A stretch of DNA of 64,000 nt from Nemania diffusa (taxonomy: Eukaryota > Ascomycota > Sordariomycetes > Xylariales > Xylariaceae), in the NCBI GenBank assembly GCA_038501195.1, contig JBBPUQ010000001.1:4774001-4838000 (forward strand), in the 5' to 3' direction. The notes beneath the pieces are model-generated. The model did not search any database. It was given only the letters and a program-made list of their open reading frames with translations, and had not been told where the DNA came from. Each line of letters begins with the position of its first letter. Position 1 is the stretch's first letter. This document shows, one piece after another, positions 21,215-35,795 of this stretch. A program made the position numbers and the translations under genes.

Positions 21215-24200
21215 TCATGGCGTTGGTTCTTCTCTCCCACCGCTATTTCTAGGATTATTGCGAGATGAAGCAGCATCATCCGACTCATGTGCAGAGCTAC
21301 GTCGTAAGCCATCGCGTCTCGAAGCTCTTGCTATCATCCCAGGGATATAGCGAGGCTCATGACTGTCTAACAGGTGCATACTCTGAAGCCCATCCGTCGG
21401 CCACGGAGGATCTCGCTGAGCGGTGGCAAGGGGAGAACCGGGGATTGTAGCTTGACGTGCGTCTACGTGGGAGCCGCTCACGTCGGCTCGTACACTAGAC
21501 GGCGCAGGTCGTCCGCCCTCCACATTGCTCAGGCTAGACACAGGATGCTTATAATCCGACTCGGCAGTGCCAGCGGCCGTATTTACCTTTGAACACAGCA
21601 GACTTGGTTAGCGATTTCAATAATGACGAGAGGACGCTGTTGCCCCTATGAGGGATGAGCAGGCCGAAATACCGCGCTGCCGGAAAGGGGGAATTAACGA
21701 GGAGGAATCCGGGTTGAGCATACCGACAATGGCGAAGTCGCATTAAGCCCCATTGATGGATGATGCTCCATACTCTGGTTGGCTTCGTTATTTGAGGTAT
21801 ACCTCGATATCCTGTTACAAGTTAATATAGCTTCCTAAAAACTGACAAAAATGGCGAGACACGCACATTCGATGTTCCTCTACCCAAGTTTGATGTCTGT
21901 ACTCTTCGCGTCGGTCGGGAATGTTCGTCTTGACCATCTTATTTCCCTCAGCACCGGGTAAGTTGAAGTTTTCACCTAACCAAGTTTGTTTGATCGAGTG
22001 TTCGTAACCACTCTGCTTGACAGAGTTTTTAGCTAGTTCACACATATCTACTGGGCTCAGTTTCCATATTTGCGCCGCTACGGCGTACTCTTCCATCAAT
22101 GGTTCCCTAGTAAAGGCAAACTGTAGAGGATCGTCGGTAGACAGCGATACGTTCAAACCGCGCCTAAAATACTGGATGAAAGGGTTTCTTTCATATGCAA
22201 GGAAGAGTGCATTATTGCTAAGAGGGGACATAGCGATACCAATCTGCTCAAGGTAGAAGATGTACTGCAATAAAGGCACCTTGCGCAGAAGGAGACCATG
22301 GCTAATGCTGTGACTACAAAGCAGTGCGACGGCTAGATGTTCTACGTCGCCGGCTTCGCCGCAATGTGGCCGAAGCAAGAAGGTATTAAATCCACGCTGG
22401 CGGCGCCAAAAATTAAGCGACGTTATGTTGGAGAAGAGATAGTAGATCCAGTAGCTATACGGCGGGTTCTGCTGGGAATCCCATTCCTTGGGCACGGGAA
22501 ATTTCTTGAACAGACGGCGTTCAACCTTACTCTCATCATCGACGCTGTCAAACCCAATGACTCTTTGTAGGAACACGTGTAGCTTTGGATGCTTCTCTGG
22601 CTCTCTGGTCACCTCAAATAGGGGCTCGAAGATATTCCTTACCACCTGCTCGAACGATCCCATCAGGCCGCTTGCTCTGTAGACATCATAAAGCCGTGGT
22701 ATCTGAATAAGCCATCGGACATTGTGTGAGAATAGCTTGTTATCAACGACCCAGGCAGCTAGTTTATCCCACTCATCTAGAGATCTACCGTAGATGGAAA
22801 TGCGCCATTCTACCATTTGGTACTTGCTAGATTCAAGATCGGAGATGACCTCCTTCGTAATTTCGGCTAGATATCGACCTTGAATATGGTTGTCTGATTT
22901 CAAGAAGATGGTGCGGAGCCGCGACTCGCCGATTGGGTTATATTTCAAATTGAACTTATCAAACCGATGGAAAGAGTCGGTATGTGCCTAAGTACGCAGT
23001 CAATCACTGTTATAGGTTAGGAAAAGGGGTGATAATACGCACATGCATATCCAGCGTATCGATACTCAAATCGTATGCGGTTAAATTAATGCTTTCAAAA
23101 ACCTCTTTCAGGGTGAGATTCTTTCCGTCCCTGAATAGCACGTATTCATCGGGACACTTCTTCATTTTACTCTTGATGAAGCGGAGAAGATGTTTCTGAT
23201 TCATGCAAGCGGAGTGATGGACGTGGGTATCGACCTTTCTCACATTGTAAAAGTCTCGATGTGGAACCTTCTTGGTATCGGCGGTCTCCTGGAACTCGTT
23301 AAGGAGTGCGTATAGCTTAAATTTGCCTTCGAGATACTGTAATCGCCGGAAGGCAAAACTCTTGCTTGGCCCGTCAGAGGACACTAGTAATATCTGCTCA
23401 AGATCCATATAGAAATCTTTGATAGTAGGCACGCCGACGACGGGGGTATTGGCGGCATCTGCAGCTGTGTTCTCAAAGACTTGATACACCCCATTTTCAT
23501 CCAGGCGAAATGTGAATTCACTGGCCGGGGGGAGGGGCAGCAAGTCCTCCATATTGAAATCCTCACCGATATTTTGTCCAGCCTTGCGCTTCTTATGTGG
23601 TTTTCTGCGCTCCTCCTGGGGAGAATCATGCTCCCCTACTATGCTGTCGCTTGTCCGTGGTTTACTGGTCTGTGCCGGTAGGACTATGCTATTACTCATG
23701 CTATTGGAGCCGGTATTTTGGCCATGTGATTGATGGTCCGGTTGAGGTTCAGTCCAGGCAGGTTCGGGCGGAGGGGGGTATATTTGCCAACTTGGATCAT
23801 CGTGCGGGTTATCTCCATCCCGCTGTAGAGATAGTCGGATATACTTATGTCGGATGTCGAGCACCTTTTGGATATTCTGAAATATCGTGCTTAGTTCAGC
23901 AGTGATATGCGCATCGCCATCACTAGAAGCATCGGCAATGCCAACAGGCGCCACACCAGGAAGCTCCATGTTGAGTTGCGGTTCGGAGCCTAGCTCCTCG
24001 CGGACCAGATCGTCGGCCGGTGAGCGGCTCGTAATCCGGGAACCACCACGTTCGCCTAAGGACGGGCGGGTCGCAGTCCGAGGAGCTATGTAGGAACCGT
24101 GAGGCACACGGCTGGGCAAGCCTGCAATATGTGGAAGGCTGTAGCTCTGGGTGGCTGGCGGTAGAGATAACGAACTTGGCCGAATAGGCGGCTGCCCCTG

Positions 24201-24747
24201 AACACCGACGCCACCGCCGACGCCACCGCCGTCGTTGGGCAAGGCCGGAGGGCTACAATGCGGAGTGGGGTGGGATTGGCTCCAGCTGCTAGTGTGGAGA
24301 TCACGCTGACTTTTCTGGTAGATGAGTTTGGCATCAGTCTGACTCTCCTGGCGCTCGGCAACCGGGTCGTAGAATGTCGTTTTCCTAGGGACATCTCGAG
24401 GCAGCATGCCGTCTTCTAACGCGGGGGAGGGGTTCGGGAAGGGGTGGTCGTTGACGCCAGCATCAGGGCCGGGGCTTTCTGAATGGTGCATGCTATGGCC
24501 ATCGTGATCCTCGTCTTGGTCTTTGTCGGATTCATTGCCAGAGCCATTGTGTTCGATGGCGTGGCTAGTGGTGTCGGATTCATCCGACTCGAAGTCGAAC
24601 GTCTGGCTGACTGAACGTCGTCGCTGCGATGACGTCGAATGCGAAGTTGCTACATTGGCCTGTCAGTCGACGCGCGACGCGGTGTGGGGAGACAGGGAGG
24701 CAAGCGGGTATGAGGATATGAGGGCTTAAAAAATACTAACGGAGCAT
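21215..24747 (-). CDS. AMD1: AMP deaminase
   Basis: Converts AMP to IMP and ammonia in purine salvage and adenylate energy balance; cytosolic, Zn-dependent. Five exons join in frame: 24,741-24,747 (7 nt, ATG CTC C), 23,043-24,649, 21,867-22,987, 21,724-21,811 and 21,215-21,586, giving about 1,064 residues. The N-terminal third is disordered and Ser/Pro-rich. Catalytic-domain landmarks are [19 protein letters not shown] (metal-binding His), [14 protein letters not shown] joined to [20 protein letters not shown] across the 23,042-22,988 intron, [21 protein letters not shown] and [21 protein letters not shown] (metal and active-site Asp pair). The last two exons encode a Ser/Arg-rich tail ([28 protein letters not shown]) of the type seen in filamentous fungi. 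Exons 1 and 4 rest on phase consistency only. Confidence 0.93.
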
Positions 24748-27194
24748 CTCGACGGGCCCAATTCAAAGCAGGTTGTTGAAATTAAGCTTCGAGAGACCAA
24801 GGCAGCAACAGTGAAAATAAATAGCACCGAGATCGCAGCTAGCAGTAGCCAATTGCCCCACTTACACTACCTACGCAGTACGTATCTGCCCCGCTCATGT
24901 ACTAAATGCAGGAGGGGTTCTAAGGTTTTACTAATTGCTAAGAGCACAATAAATCAGGCTTAGCGCAATTGCTGCTTTTGCTCAGGCTCGGCTTAGCCAA
25001 ACATTAGGCCGGCGACTGAGCATATATCTTATGCATAATTTATGCAAGAAACGGTCCGCCAAACTGCTTCTTTTTAGTACCCTTGTTGGCAAGAATGCCT
25101 GTGGCTTGGTAGGATTAAAGAGATCCGTAAGTACTTAAAAGGTGGAAATCAGGTCTATGTATAAAACAGATATATCTGATCGGATTAGTATATAATTTTT
25201 AAGTAAACGGCCGATTGGTGTATCTAGCTAGATATTGGTAGTTATATGCACCTAATTACTAAAGTATATATTTTGCCGGAAAATCACCATAATGAAAGGC
25301 TTTTTGTCTTAATTAATGACGACCTAGTACGCATAGTGAGTTATTGTAGCAAACTTTGCTAAAAGCAGTAAACTATTAATTAACAGTTAATTAACAATTA
25401 AAAATAATTAACATGTTATAAAAAATAAAGTTTTAAAATAATATTAATAAAAATAAATAGTTTAAAATTTTTAACATTATATATTTTTATTATTAAAAAT
25501 TTTAAATTTTAAAAAATTATAAATGTTAAAACAATGTTAAAAACACATTAAAAACAAATATTACTTTATATAATATTAAAACTTAAATATTTATTTATTT
25601 ATTAAAGTGAGTAAATAAGCTAAATATAATTATATAGCTATTTTTTATATATATTTATTATTATAATTTTAATATAAAACTTAAAAAGGTCTGTTAATTA
25701 ACTGACTTATAAATCAATCATTTAGTTAATAGACCTGTAGACCTGTTGGTCACCCAACAGGTCACCTGATCTGCAGTCACCTGACTAGCTTATAGCTAGC
25801 TCACCAACTTATATAGCCAAGGACCTTGGCTTCGCTAGGTCCCCCACCTACTCTCTTAATACATATACAATTCTAGACCTCAAAATACAGCTCTATGCTT
25901 TAGTAATCCTAATAAATTTACTACGGTGTGATAAATTAAAGCCGAGCAGCTATAAATGTTAAAAAGGCTAAAAACCACTAAACTAAGTAGTTACTAAACC
26001 TATATAAGCTATAAAGACTAGACTTAACCAGGTATAATAGCGAGTCACTAGCGAAACAGTATTAAAGCAATAGATGTACAAAGGGTAAGCTACCAATAAG
26101 TGGCCGTGAAAGAAGTTAATAACTTGAAAAGGTTAAAAAACAGATCTCTGAACCACCTTAGGCTATAGATCTTATATACAAATAACTGACTAACTAGTAA
26201 GCTTAATATTCCTGTCACACACCTAGGCTAGGAAACCTTGGCTTATAACACTTTAGTTTTGTATAATACACACCACTAGCTATATACTACCTTTTGTATT
26301 ATATATAACCTATAGGGTTTCCTACCCCGTGACACTTTACACTCCGCCTTGTGCACCTGTAATTTAGCCTTTTCTTTTTTTCTTCTTCATTTTAAAGTGT
26401 TAGGTTCGCTAAGAAAGCTTCTTTAGAAAGTCGTCGACAGAAAGTCGTTCTTGAGACGACGTCACAACGACGCTTTCTTTGCAAAAGCTTCGTGACAACA
26501 AAGTCGTCGCTGTGTACTTAGGTCTAATCTTTTATTTTAAACTAAGAACTTAAATAGTAATTAATACACGAAATTCTCATATAGCTAGTTCGACATAGAG
26601 TTTTAAGTTAATAAAATTAATTAACAAGCTTTTATGTTTTTTTTGTAATTGTAACACTTAGTTAACGTTTAAATATAAAGTAATAAAGCTTTATAATTTA
26701 ATAAACTATTACTTTTATTATATATAAAAACCACATAGCTTTTTTATATTGCTACACTTAGCTTTATTATAAAAGTTTAAAAATATTTATAATATATAAT
26801 AACTAAATACACTAAAAACGAGATATTATAAAAGTTATTTACTTTTGCTCTATAATATAAATATAAATAAACCAAGCTATATTATAATAACATTCAATTT
26901 TACGCCGACGAGAAACATAGTAAAATTTAACAAATAAGCGGGCTTATCGAACTGCATGTCGTTTCCGAATAACCAGGCCGGAGCGGCTAGCCATGTTTTG
27001 TTTTTACCGAATATGAAGAAGTGGGACCGTTTAACCAAGCCCACCAGCCGGGCATAGCCACTTCAAAGTGTGGCTGAAACCGTGTAGGAATAAATCTAAT
27101 CCAATCCAATGCATTCTCTTTAGGTATCTCGCTCTCTCTTCTTGCAACGTCAAGCCGACCGAGACGGCGCGATACTAAATGTGCATTACCAGTT
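24748..27194. other. AT-rich gene-free region left of the main AT block
   Basis: 24,748-25,100 is ordinary 5' flank of AMP deaminase. From about 25,340 to 25,740 and 26,530 to 26,930 the DNA is strongly AT-rich. Between these lies a less mutated stretch (25,740-26,530) with several hairpins but no reading frame. The region looks like a mosaic of RIP-affected repeats and less affected remnants. No gene is supported. Confidence 0.6.
25740..25763. repeat. Perfect 10-bp hairpin
   Basis: GACCTGTTGG, loop TCAC, CCAACAGGTC. A second perfect hairpin, GCCAAGG-AC-CTTGGC-like, lies about 60 bp to the right. Purpose unknown; possibly the end of a transposable element. Confidence 0.6.
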
Positions 27195-27941
27195 ATGGAG
27201 GCTTGGTTCACACACGTCAGGACAAGACTGCGCATCCGGTGGTGGAGAGTCAAATCTTGGACGCGACGTCCCTGGCACACACCGCTTGACTTGCGACAGT
27301 CTTTCCGCATACTAAAAGACACCGGATCTGTAAATCCGTTCTACGACTTGCTACTGCTGCTCTGGCCCATTCCATGGCATTTCCCCTGCCATCTCCCCGA
27401 CAGTCCGCGTTTTCTAAAGCAGAATCGAAAGTTGATCGAGCAGCGTTATATCACCTCTTATTATCTGAAGCTCATGCCTCTCTGGCGTTGGCGCGACACG
27501 CCGCAATGCTCATTATATCGTCTATACGAGTGTTTTGTCGCCGGTGAGGGGAGCTTGGTCGGTTACGAGACGGAGTATTTCTGGAAACACCGCGAGCCCA
27601 CCCGCTGGCAGCCTGCCCTTTTAAAAGACCCGGGCGTCCATGGCGATGTCGAGCGACGTGCTGTCATAGCGGCATTGGTCCAAGATTTGGTTGCATCTTT
27701 CAATTGGCGCATGGAGCTCGGTCTTCGTCGCCGCGCCGAATTAGTCGAGCGCGATGTAAATGGCACTCCAGCCCCATTCACTCCTTACGAATGCCCTGAC
27801 TGGGTGTATACTGTCCCGAAACTCGACAATACGCTACTTATCAGCGAGATAGACTCGGAAGATGAAGACTTACCGGATGACGACCCGTGGGGAAGCCGCA
27901 ACATCATATGCGGGATCAGGGGTGATTTACGAACAGTGTAA
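27195..27941 (+). CDS. Unrecognised 248-residue ORF at the edge of the AT block
   Basis: An intact ATG-to-stop frame (MEAWFTHVRTRLRIRWWRVK) in about 1 kb of normal-GC DNA between two strongly AT-rich stretches. It is rich in Trp and Arg early, then has a Leu/Pro/Trp hydrophobic stretch (YDLLLLLWPIPWHFPCHLP) that might be one membrane-associated segment, and ends in an acidic tail (EIDSEDEDLPDDD). No domain recognised. Survival of a 744-base frame with normal base composition beside RIP-saturated DNA argues for a single-copy, selected or recently arrived gene; it could also be a fragment of a longer spliced gene. Confidence 0.5.
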   Translation: MEAWFTHVRTRLRIRWWRVKSWTRRPWHTPLDLRQSFRILKDTGSVNPFYDLLLLLWPIPWHFPCHLPDSPRFLKQNRKLIEQRYITSYYLKLMPLWRWRDTPQCSLYRLYECFVAGEGSLVGYETEYFWKHREPTRWQPALLKDPGVHGDVERRAVIAALVQDLVASFNWRMELGLRRRAELVERDVNGTPAPFTPYECPDWVYTVPKLDNTLLISEIDSEDEDLPDDDPWGSRNIICGIRGDLRTV

Positions 27942-28089
27942 TTCGCGAGGCCTTGCAGATCTGGCATGGGTGAAGGGCTGTAGGTATGTGACAAGGCCCG
28001 TGTGACACTGTACGAATAACGCTAAAGTGAAGCAATTTCGAAAGTCGCTTCGAGCCGCTGGAGCTGAATGCGTTATTGTTCTTGTGATG

Positions 28090-28445
28090 GAGGAAAAATG
28101 TGACGATCTACACAGGCCACTGACCTCTACGCCTATCCCATTGATCGTGGACCGAGACCTACACACCCTGTTGCAACGTGACCCTGCGATTCTTACTAAC
28201 CTGTAGGAACTACAATCTCTAAAATGACCTATTCTAGAAAATCTACTTTATAAAACCTACTTTAAAAGAACTTTAGCTAAACTTTACAACTTTATTTACA
28301 ACTTTATTTGCAGTTTTATATATTTATATATTTTGTACAATATATATATATAATTTAACTTTTTTTTTTTTTTTTTTTTTTTTTAAAGTTTTTAGTTAAT
28401 AAAATTATTTAATTAACTTTTATACTTTTTATAATTATAATATTA
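28090..28445 (+). repeat. Left copy of a 350-bp direct repeat bounding the AT block
   Basis: Matches 52,568-52,923 in the same orientation at a constant offset near 24,478. Wherever this copy has G or C, the right copy has A or T, for example GTGACGATCTACACAGG here against ATAATAATTTATATAAA there. Includes a long poly-T run (about 28,360-28,384). The left part of this copy is nearly unmutated. Confidence 0.8.
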
Positions 28446-29911
28446 TTTTAAAATTATTTTTTATTTATTAATAAATATTTAATTTAAATATATAATTATT
28501 ATTTATTTTATATAATTTATATATAATAAATAAATTATTTTAATTATATATTTAAAATAAAATTATTAATATAATATATTATTTATATTTTTAAAAAAAA
28601 TATTATTATTTAAAAATTTAAAATTAAATTTAAAAATTAATTAAATTTATTTAATTAATTAACTATAATTTTAATTATTATTTTAATTATTATTTTATTT
28701 ATTATTTTATTATTTATAAAACTTATTAATAATAAAAATAAATTTTATAAATTAATTTTATATTAATAATTTAAAATAATAAATTATAATAATAATAATA
28801 ATTTTAAATAAAAAAAAAATTATTATTAAATAAAATATAATTATTATATAAAAAATTTAAATTAATTTTTTTTATTAATAAATAATTATATTATAAAAAT
28901 AATTTAATTTAATTATATTTTTTAAATATAAATATAAAAATAATATTTTTAAAAAAGTTTTAAATATTATTTTTTAATTTTATAATATAATTATATAGTT
29001 TATATTTAAAAAACTTTTAATTAAATTTAATAGTTAATATATTATTTATTAAAATAAAATTAAAATAAAAATTAAAATATTTTAAAAAGTTTGTTAATAA
29101 TAAAAATAAATTTAATATTTAAATTTATAAATTTATTAATAAATTTTAAAAAAATAAAACTATTTTTTATAATAAAAAAAGTTAAATATATTATTTAGTT
29201 TTTAATTTAAAATTTTTATTTTATAATTAATAAAAATTTATTATTAATTTATTATTTAATTATTTAATTATTTAATAATATAATTAAAATAGTTTAAATA
29301 TTAACTATTATTTATTATAATTTAAATTAAATTATAATAATTTAATAAATTTTTATTAAATATTGTTATAAATTTTTTAAATAAATAAATTTTATTAATT
29401 TATTTTATATTTTAATAATTTTATTTAAAAAGTAAAAATATTTAAATTAAAATAAATTTAATTTTTATAAAAATATTTAAATGTTAATTTTAATAATAAA
29501 ATTTTTAAAATTAATATTAATTTAAATTTTATATATAAAAAACTTTATAATAAAATTATTAAAATTATTTATAATTATTAATAATTGTTTAAATATAATT
29601 AATTTTAAAAAAAGCTTTTATTTTAATAATAAATTTAATAAAACTAAAAAAAAATTAAATTTTTTTAAAATAACAAATATAAAAAATTAATTAATAATTA
29701 AAAAAAAGTATATTAAAATAATAATATTTGTTTTAATTATAAAAAAAATATATATATATAATTAAATAATATTTTTAAAAAAATAATATATTAATTATTT
29801 AAAAAATAAAAAATTATAATAAATTAAAAATTAATAAATCTTTTAGTTTTAAAGTTTTAAAAAATAAATAAAACTAATAAAAATTTTTATATTAATTTAA
29901 ATAGTTATTAT

Positions 29912-29965
29912 AATTAATTTAAATAATTTAAATAATTTAAATAATTTAAATAATTTATTTTTAAA
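29912..29965. repeat. Short tandem repeat AAATAATTT
   Basis: About five head-to-tail units of roughly 9-10 bp (AATTTAAAT register) followed by its near inversion. A simple repeat inside the AT block. Confidence 0.6.
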
Positions 29966-31310
29966 TTATTTAAATATAAATTAATAAAATTAATATTATA
30001 ATTATTATTTTATATAATATTAAAATTTAAATTAATTTATTAATTAATTAATAATTAATTTAAAAAATTAAATATTAATTTAAAATTAAAATTATTAAAT
30101 TAAAAAAACTAATATTATTAATTAATTATTATAATAAAATAATTAATAAAATAAATTAAATATTAAAAACTATTTTAAAAATTAATAAATATTATTTTTT
30201 TAATTAAAAATTTAAAATTATTAATATTAATTATTAAATAATAATTAGTTTATATTAACTATTAAAATAAAATATTTTAATAAATTATTAATATAAATAA
30301 TTTATTTAATTTAATAATATTTTTATTTTTATATAATTTTTTTTTATAATTATTGTTTTATTAAAAATTAAAGCTAAAAAAATTATCGATTTAAAAATTT
30401 AATAAAATATAAAATAATATAATAAAATAATTAAAAAATAATATTATATTTTATAACAAAATAAAATAAATTTAAAAATAAAAACTAAATTAAAAAAAAA
30501 TAATTTTAAATATTATTATAAAATATTATAAAATAATATAATAATTAATAATATAATTTAAAATTTTAAAATTTAAATTATTAATATAAAAATTATTATT
30601 TAATTAAAATAAAACTATATAAATAATTTAAATTAAATTTATAAAAAAAAATTTAATATATTTAATAAATTAATTTTAATTTAATATATTATAAAAATAT
30701 TTAATATTAATTAAATAATTACTATTAATATTTTATATAAAAAATAATAAAAATTTTTTAATAATAAATTAATATTATTTTTATTTAATAAAAATTTAAA
30801 ATATATTAAATTAATAAAATAATTAATATTTAAAAAATTAATTTATTTAAAAAGATTTTTTTTTAAAATTTAATTAATTAAAATATTATTATTTTAATTT
30901 CGTTATAATATAATTTTAAAATTTAATAATAAATTTAAAAATAATAATTTTTTATAATATTATATATTAGTTTAATATATTTTTTTTAAAAAATAAAAAA
31001 TAAAAAAAATATTAAAATTAAAATTTATTAAATTAAATATAAATTTAAATATAATATTTGTTTTATTTATATTTAAATTTTATTTAATTAATAAAAAATT
31101 TTATATTAATTTTAAATAAAAAAATTAATTTTTAAAAAATTAAATTGTTTAAACTTTTAATTTTAAAAATATATTATTTAATTATTATAAATTAAAAATA
31201 TATTTAAAATTTAATATTATTAAAACTTTTAATTAATTATTATTAATAATTAAATTTTATTTTTTAATTATATTTTAAATTAAAATAAAAATATTTTATT
31301 AAATAGTTTT

Positions 31311-31622
31311 ATTATAATAAATATAATATTTATAATAGATTTAAAAACTAAATAATATTATATATTTTAAAAAAAAAACTAAAATTAAAAAAATTAAAAA
31401 ATAAATTTAACTTTTTAAATTAAATTAATATATTTATATAAATATTTTTATATTTATTATTTTTTTTTTTTTATATTTATTATTTTATTTAATTTTTAAT
31501 AAATTTATTGTTTTAAATAAATAATAAAATTTATTTAATTATTTTAATTATTTATTAACTATATTATATATATTAATTATTTTTAAAATTTATTTATTTA
31601 AATATAAATATAATTTATAATA
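31311..31622 (+). repeat. 310-bp dispersed repeat, copy X (fully AT-converted)
   Basis: Matches 44,115-44,425 in the same orientation. Shared landmarks are AAAAACTAAATAATATTAT, a poly-A run and TTAACTATATTATATATA. Differences are almost all G/C in the other copy against A/T here. Confidence 0.75.
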
Positions 31623-34600
31623 ATTTTTTTTTATATAAAAAAAATTCGATTTAAATTTTTATTATATTAAATATTTAAATTATAAATTTTTAAAATTAAT
31701 ATTTTTAAATAATAAAAAAATATTTTTAATTATATATAATTAATTTATATATAAAAGTTTTTAATTTTTGTTATTTTTTTATTATATTAATAATTAATTT
31801 TATAATATTATATATATATTTAAAAACTTTTTTATTTTTTATATATATAATATTTTTTTATAAATATTTATTTTTATATTGTTTTTTTTTATTTTAATAA
31901 TTTTATAAAAAAACTTTTTATATTAAAGTTTTAATTATAAAATTTTTATATATATATAAAAAAATAAAAAAAATATTTATTAAATATTATTAATTATTAT
32001 AATTTTATTTTTTTTAAGTTATTTTATAATAAAATTTATTTAATTTAATATATAATAATAAAACTTTTTTAACTTTTTATTTTTTTTAATTATATTTAAA
32101 ATTTTATTTTAAAAATAAATTTTTTAAATATTTATATAATTAATTTATATAAAACTATTAAAAGTTTTTTTAAAAATTTAATAAATAAAATTTAAAAATA
32201 TTTTTTTTATTATTATTAATAATTTTATAATATATTTTTATTATTAAATAATTTAATTTATTATTAAATTAATTTATTTATTTATTTTTTATTTATAAAA
32301 TATATATTTAATTTTTTATTAAAAAATTAAAGTTTTATTAATATTTATTAATTTAATTAATTATTTTTTATTAAATTTAAAATATTTATTATTTTATTAT
32401 TACTATATATTTATATATTTTAGTTATAAAACTTTATATTTTTTTATAATTTAATTTTTTTTTTTTAATTTAAATATTAATTTTTTTATTTTAGCTTTTT
32501 AATTAAATATTATTTTTATAGCTTAATTAATTAATATTTTATATAAAAATAAATTTTTTAATAATTTATATAATAATAATATTTTAAATTAATTTTTTTA
32601 AAAATAATTAATAAAAAACTATAACTTTTAATTTATTTATTAATATATAATTTTTATTTATTTAATAGTTTATTTATATTTAATAAAAAAAAAGTTTAAT
32701 TTTATTTTATAAATTTAAAATAATTTATTTATAAATTTAACTATAAATTAAAAACTATAATTATTAATAAAATTTTTTAATTAATTATATATTTAATATA
32801 ATTTATTATAATATATTTTTATAATTTATTTTATAATTATTATATTTTTATAAATTATAATTTATATAAATTTAAATAGTTTATTAATTATATAAAAAAT
32901 TATATTGTTTTTATTATTATTTAAAAAAAAATATTTAAAATTTATTATTATATATTGCTATATATATTTTAATATATTTAAAAATTTTAATTTTTTTAAT
33001 ATTTTATTTTTTAAAACTTTAATTATTTTATATAAATAATTTATTATATATTAATTTATTTTTTTATAAATTTTAAATTATTAATATTTTTAAATTATTA
33101 AAACTTTTTTTTTTTTTTTTTAAATATATTATAATTAATTAAATATATACTTTTTTAATTAATTTAATATATAAATAATTAATATTTAATATTATTAAAT
33201 ATTTTTTATATAATATTAAATTATTTAATATTATTTAATTTAAATTTTAATTTATATAAGTTTTTTTTTTATATTTAATTAAACTTTTATTAATTTTATT
33301 AATTTTTAAAATTAAATTAATTAATAATATTTTAAAAATTAATAAAAATATAATATTATTTTTTAATATATATATTATTATAATTTTTTATAAAGTTTTA
33401 TTAAAAAAAGTTATTAATTTAAATAAAACTATTATTTTTTTTTTATTTTTTTTTTTTTTTTTATATTTTTATATTTTTTAAAAACTTTAAAAAAATATTA
33501 ATAATAATATTTTTTAAACTTAAATAATATATAATTATAAAATAATAATAGTTTATAAATTTTATTTATTTTATTTATTAAAAATTTAATATTTTCTTTA
33601 TATTAAAATATTTTAAAACTATATAATTTATTAAAACTATAAAAAAATATTATATATTAATTAGTTTTATTTTTTAATATAAAAACTTTTTTATAACTAT
33701 TAGTATTTTTTTATTATATATTTTATAGTTAAATTTTATATTATAAAATATTTTTTAAATAAAAAAATAATTGATTTTTATAAGTTTTTTAAAATATTTT
33801 TTTAAAATAATATATTTAATATTATATTATTAAAAAAATTAATTTTTATTATAATTTTAATATTATAAAATAAATATATTTATTAAAACTATTTATAAAG
33901 TTTTTAATATTTTTTAATATTTTTAAATTTATTAAAATAATATATTAATATATATAAAGTTAATAAATAGTTTTATAATTTATTTATATTTTTTTATAAA
34001 TTTTTTATAAAAATTATAAAAGTTTAAAAATAATTATATTTTTTTTTTTATTATAAAATAAATTTTAATAATATATAATTTTTATTTTATTTAAATTAAT
34101 TTTTATTTTATATATTTTTATAATAAATTTTAAAAATTTAATTTTTATTATATAAAATTTATATTTTTTAAAATTAATTTATAATTTAGCTTTTTTTTAA
34201 ATAAATTAATATTTTATTAATATAATATTTATATTTTAATTTATTGTTAAAATAAATTAATATATTATTAATATATATTATATAAAAAAATTTAAATAAT
34301 TTTTTAATATATTATTTATATAATATTAAAATATTATTAATTAATTTATTAATTTAAATAAAAATATTTTAAACTAATAAACTTTATATTTTATTTAAAA
34401 AACTATTAATAATTTATTTTTTTTAAATATTTAAATATAATAAAAAATTTATTAAATATTTATTTTTATATAAATTTTAATTTAAAATATTTTAATTAAA
34501 GTTTTATTAATTAAAAATAAAAAATATTTATTTTTTTAAATAATCAAATTTAATTTTTTATAATTTATATATAGCTATAAAAAATTGTTTTTTTTTTAAT

Positions 34601-35795
34601 AAATAAAATTAATATTATTTATAATATTATTATTAATTTAATAAAATTTTGTATTAAATTATTACTAATATATTTTTGATATATTTTTACTTTTTTTAAT
34701 AATATTTTATATAATATATTATATTTTAAAAAAACTTTAAAAAATTTATTAACAACAATATAATAATTAAAATTTAAATAATATAATAAAAAGTTATTTA
34801 AAACTATTTTATTAAATATATTGAAATATTTATAATATTTTTTAAAAATTATATATAATATTGTTTTTATTAATTTTTTTTCTATTTTTTATTAACTTTT
34901 TATATTTTTTTTAAAAAATTATTTAATTTAATTTATATAATAAAATTATATTATATAAAATAATATTTTTTTATTTTATTATTATATTAAATTTTATTAT
35001 ATTAATAATATTAATTTAAATTAATTAATATTTATATTATTTAATTATATTTTTTTATAATTAATATAAGTGATATTAATTATATTTTATTTTTAATTTA
35101 TAATTTTTATATTTTTTTTTTATTAAAAAAATATATAAATTTTAATTGTTTTTATAAATTTTAATTTATAATATATATTTTATATATTATATTTTTTATT
35201 ATAAATAATTTTTATTTATATTAAAACTAATTTAAAAAAAACATAAAATTAAAATAAATAATTAAAAAATAATTAAAAACTTTTTTTATATAACTTTTTT
35301 TTTTTTTTTTTTTTAATATTTAAATTTATTAATATAAAAATAAACTTTTTTAAATTTAGTTTTTATATTTTTTTTATTTTATTTTTTTTTTTAATATATT
35401 TAATTTATTTATTTATTTCTTTTTTTTTATTTTTTATATTTATTAACTTTTATTAATAATTTATATTTTGTTAATAATTAAAGTTAACAATTAAATTTTT
35501 TATATTATTTATTAAAATTTTAAAATTTTAATATTTTAGTTTTTAATTATTAAAAAAAAAAAATTTCTTTTTGTTATTATTTATTAATATATTATAATAG
35601 TTTAAATATTTTTTTTTTATAATAATATTATATTTTATATTAATTATTAATAAAAATATATTTAAAATTATTTTATTTTATAAATAAAAATATATTTTTA
35701 AAATAATATTAATAATTTATATAGCTTTTTTATTATAATTTATTATTTAAAATAATATAAATTTAATAATTATTTTAAGTTTTAAATATTTTAAA

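Noticed and set aside
29912..29965. CRISPR-like array
   Set aside because: Units are 9-10 bp, contiguous and A/T only; a simple tandem repeat in a eukaryotic genome.
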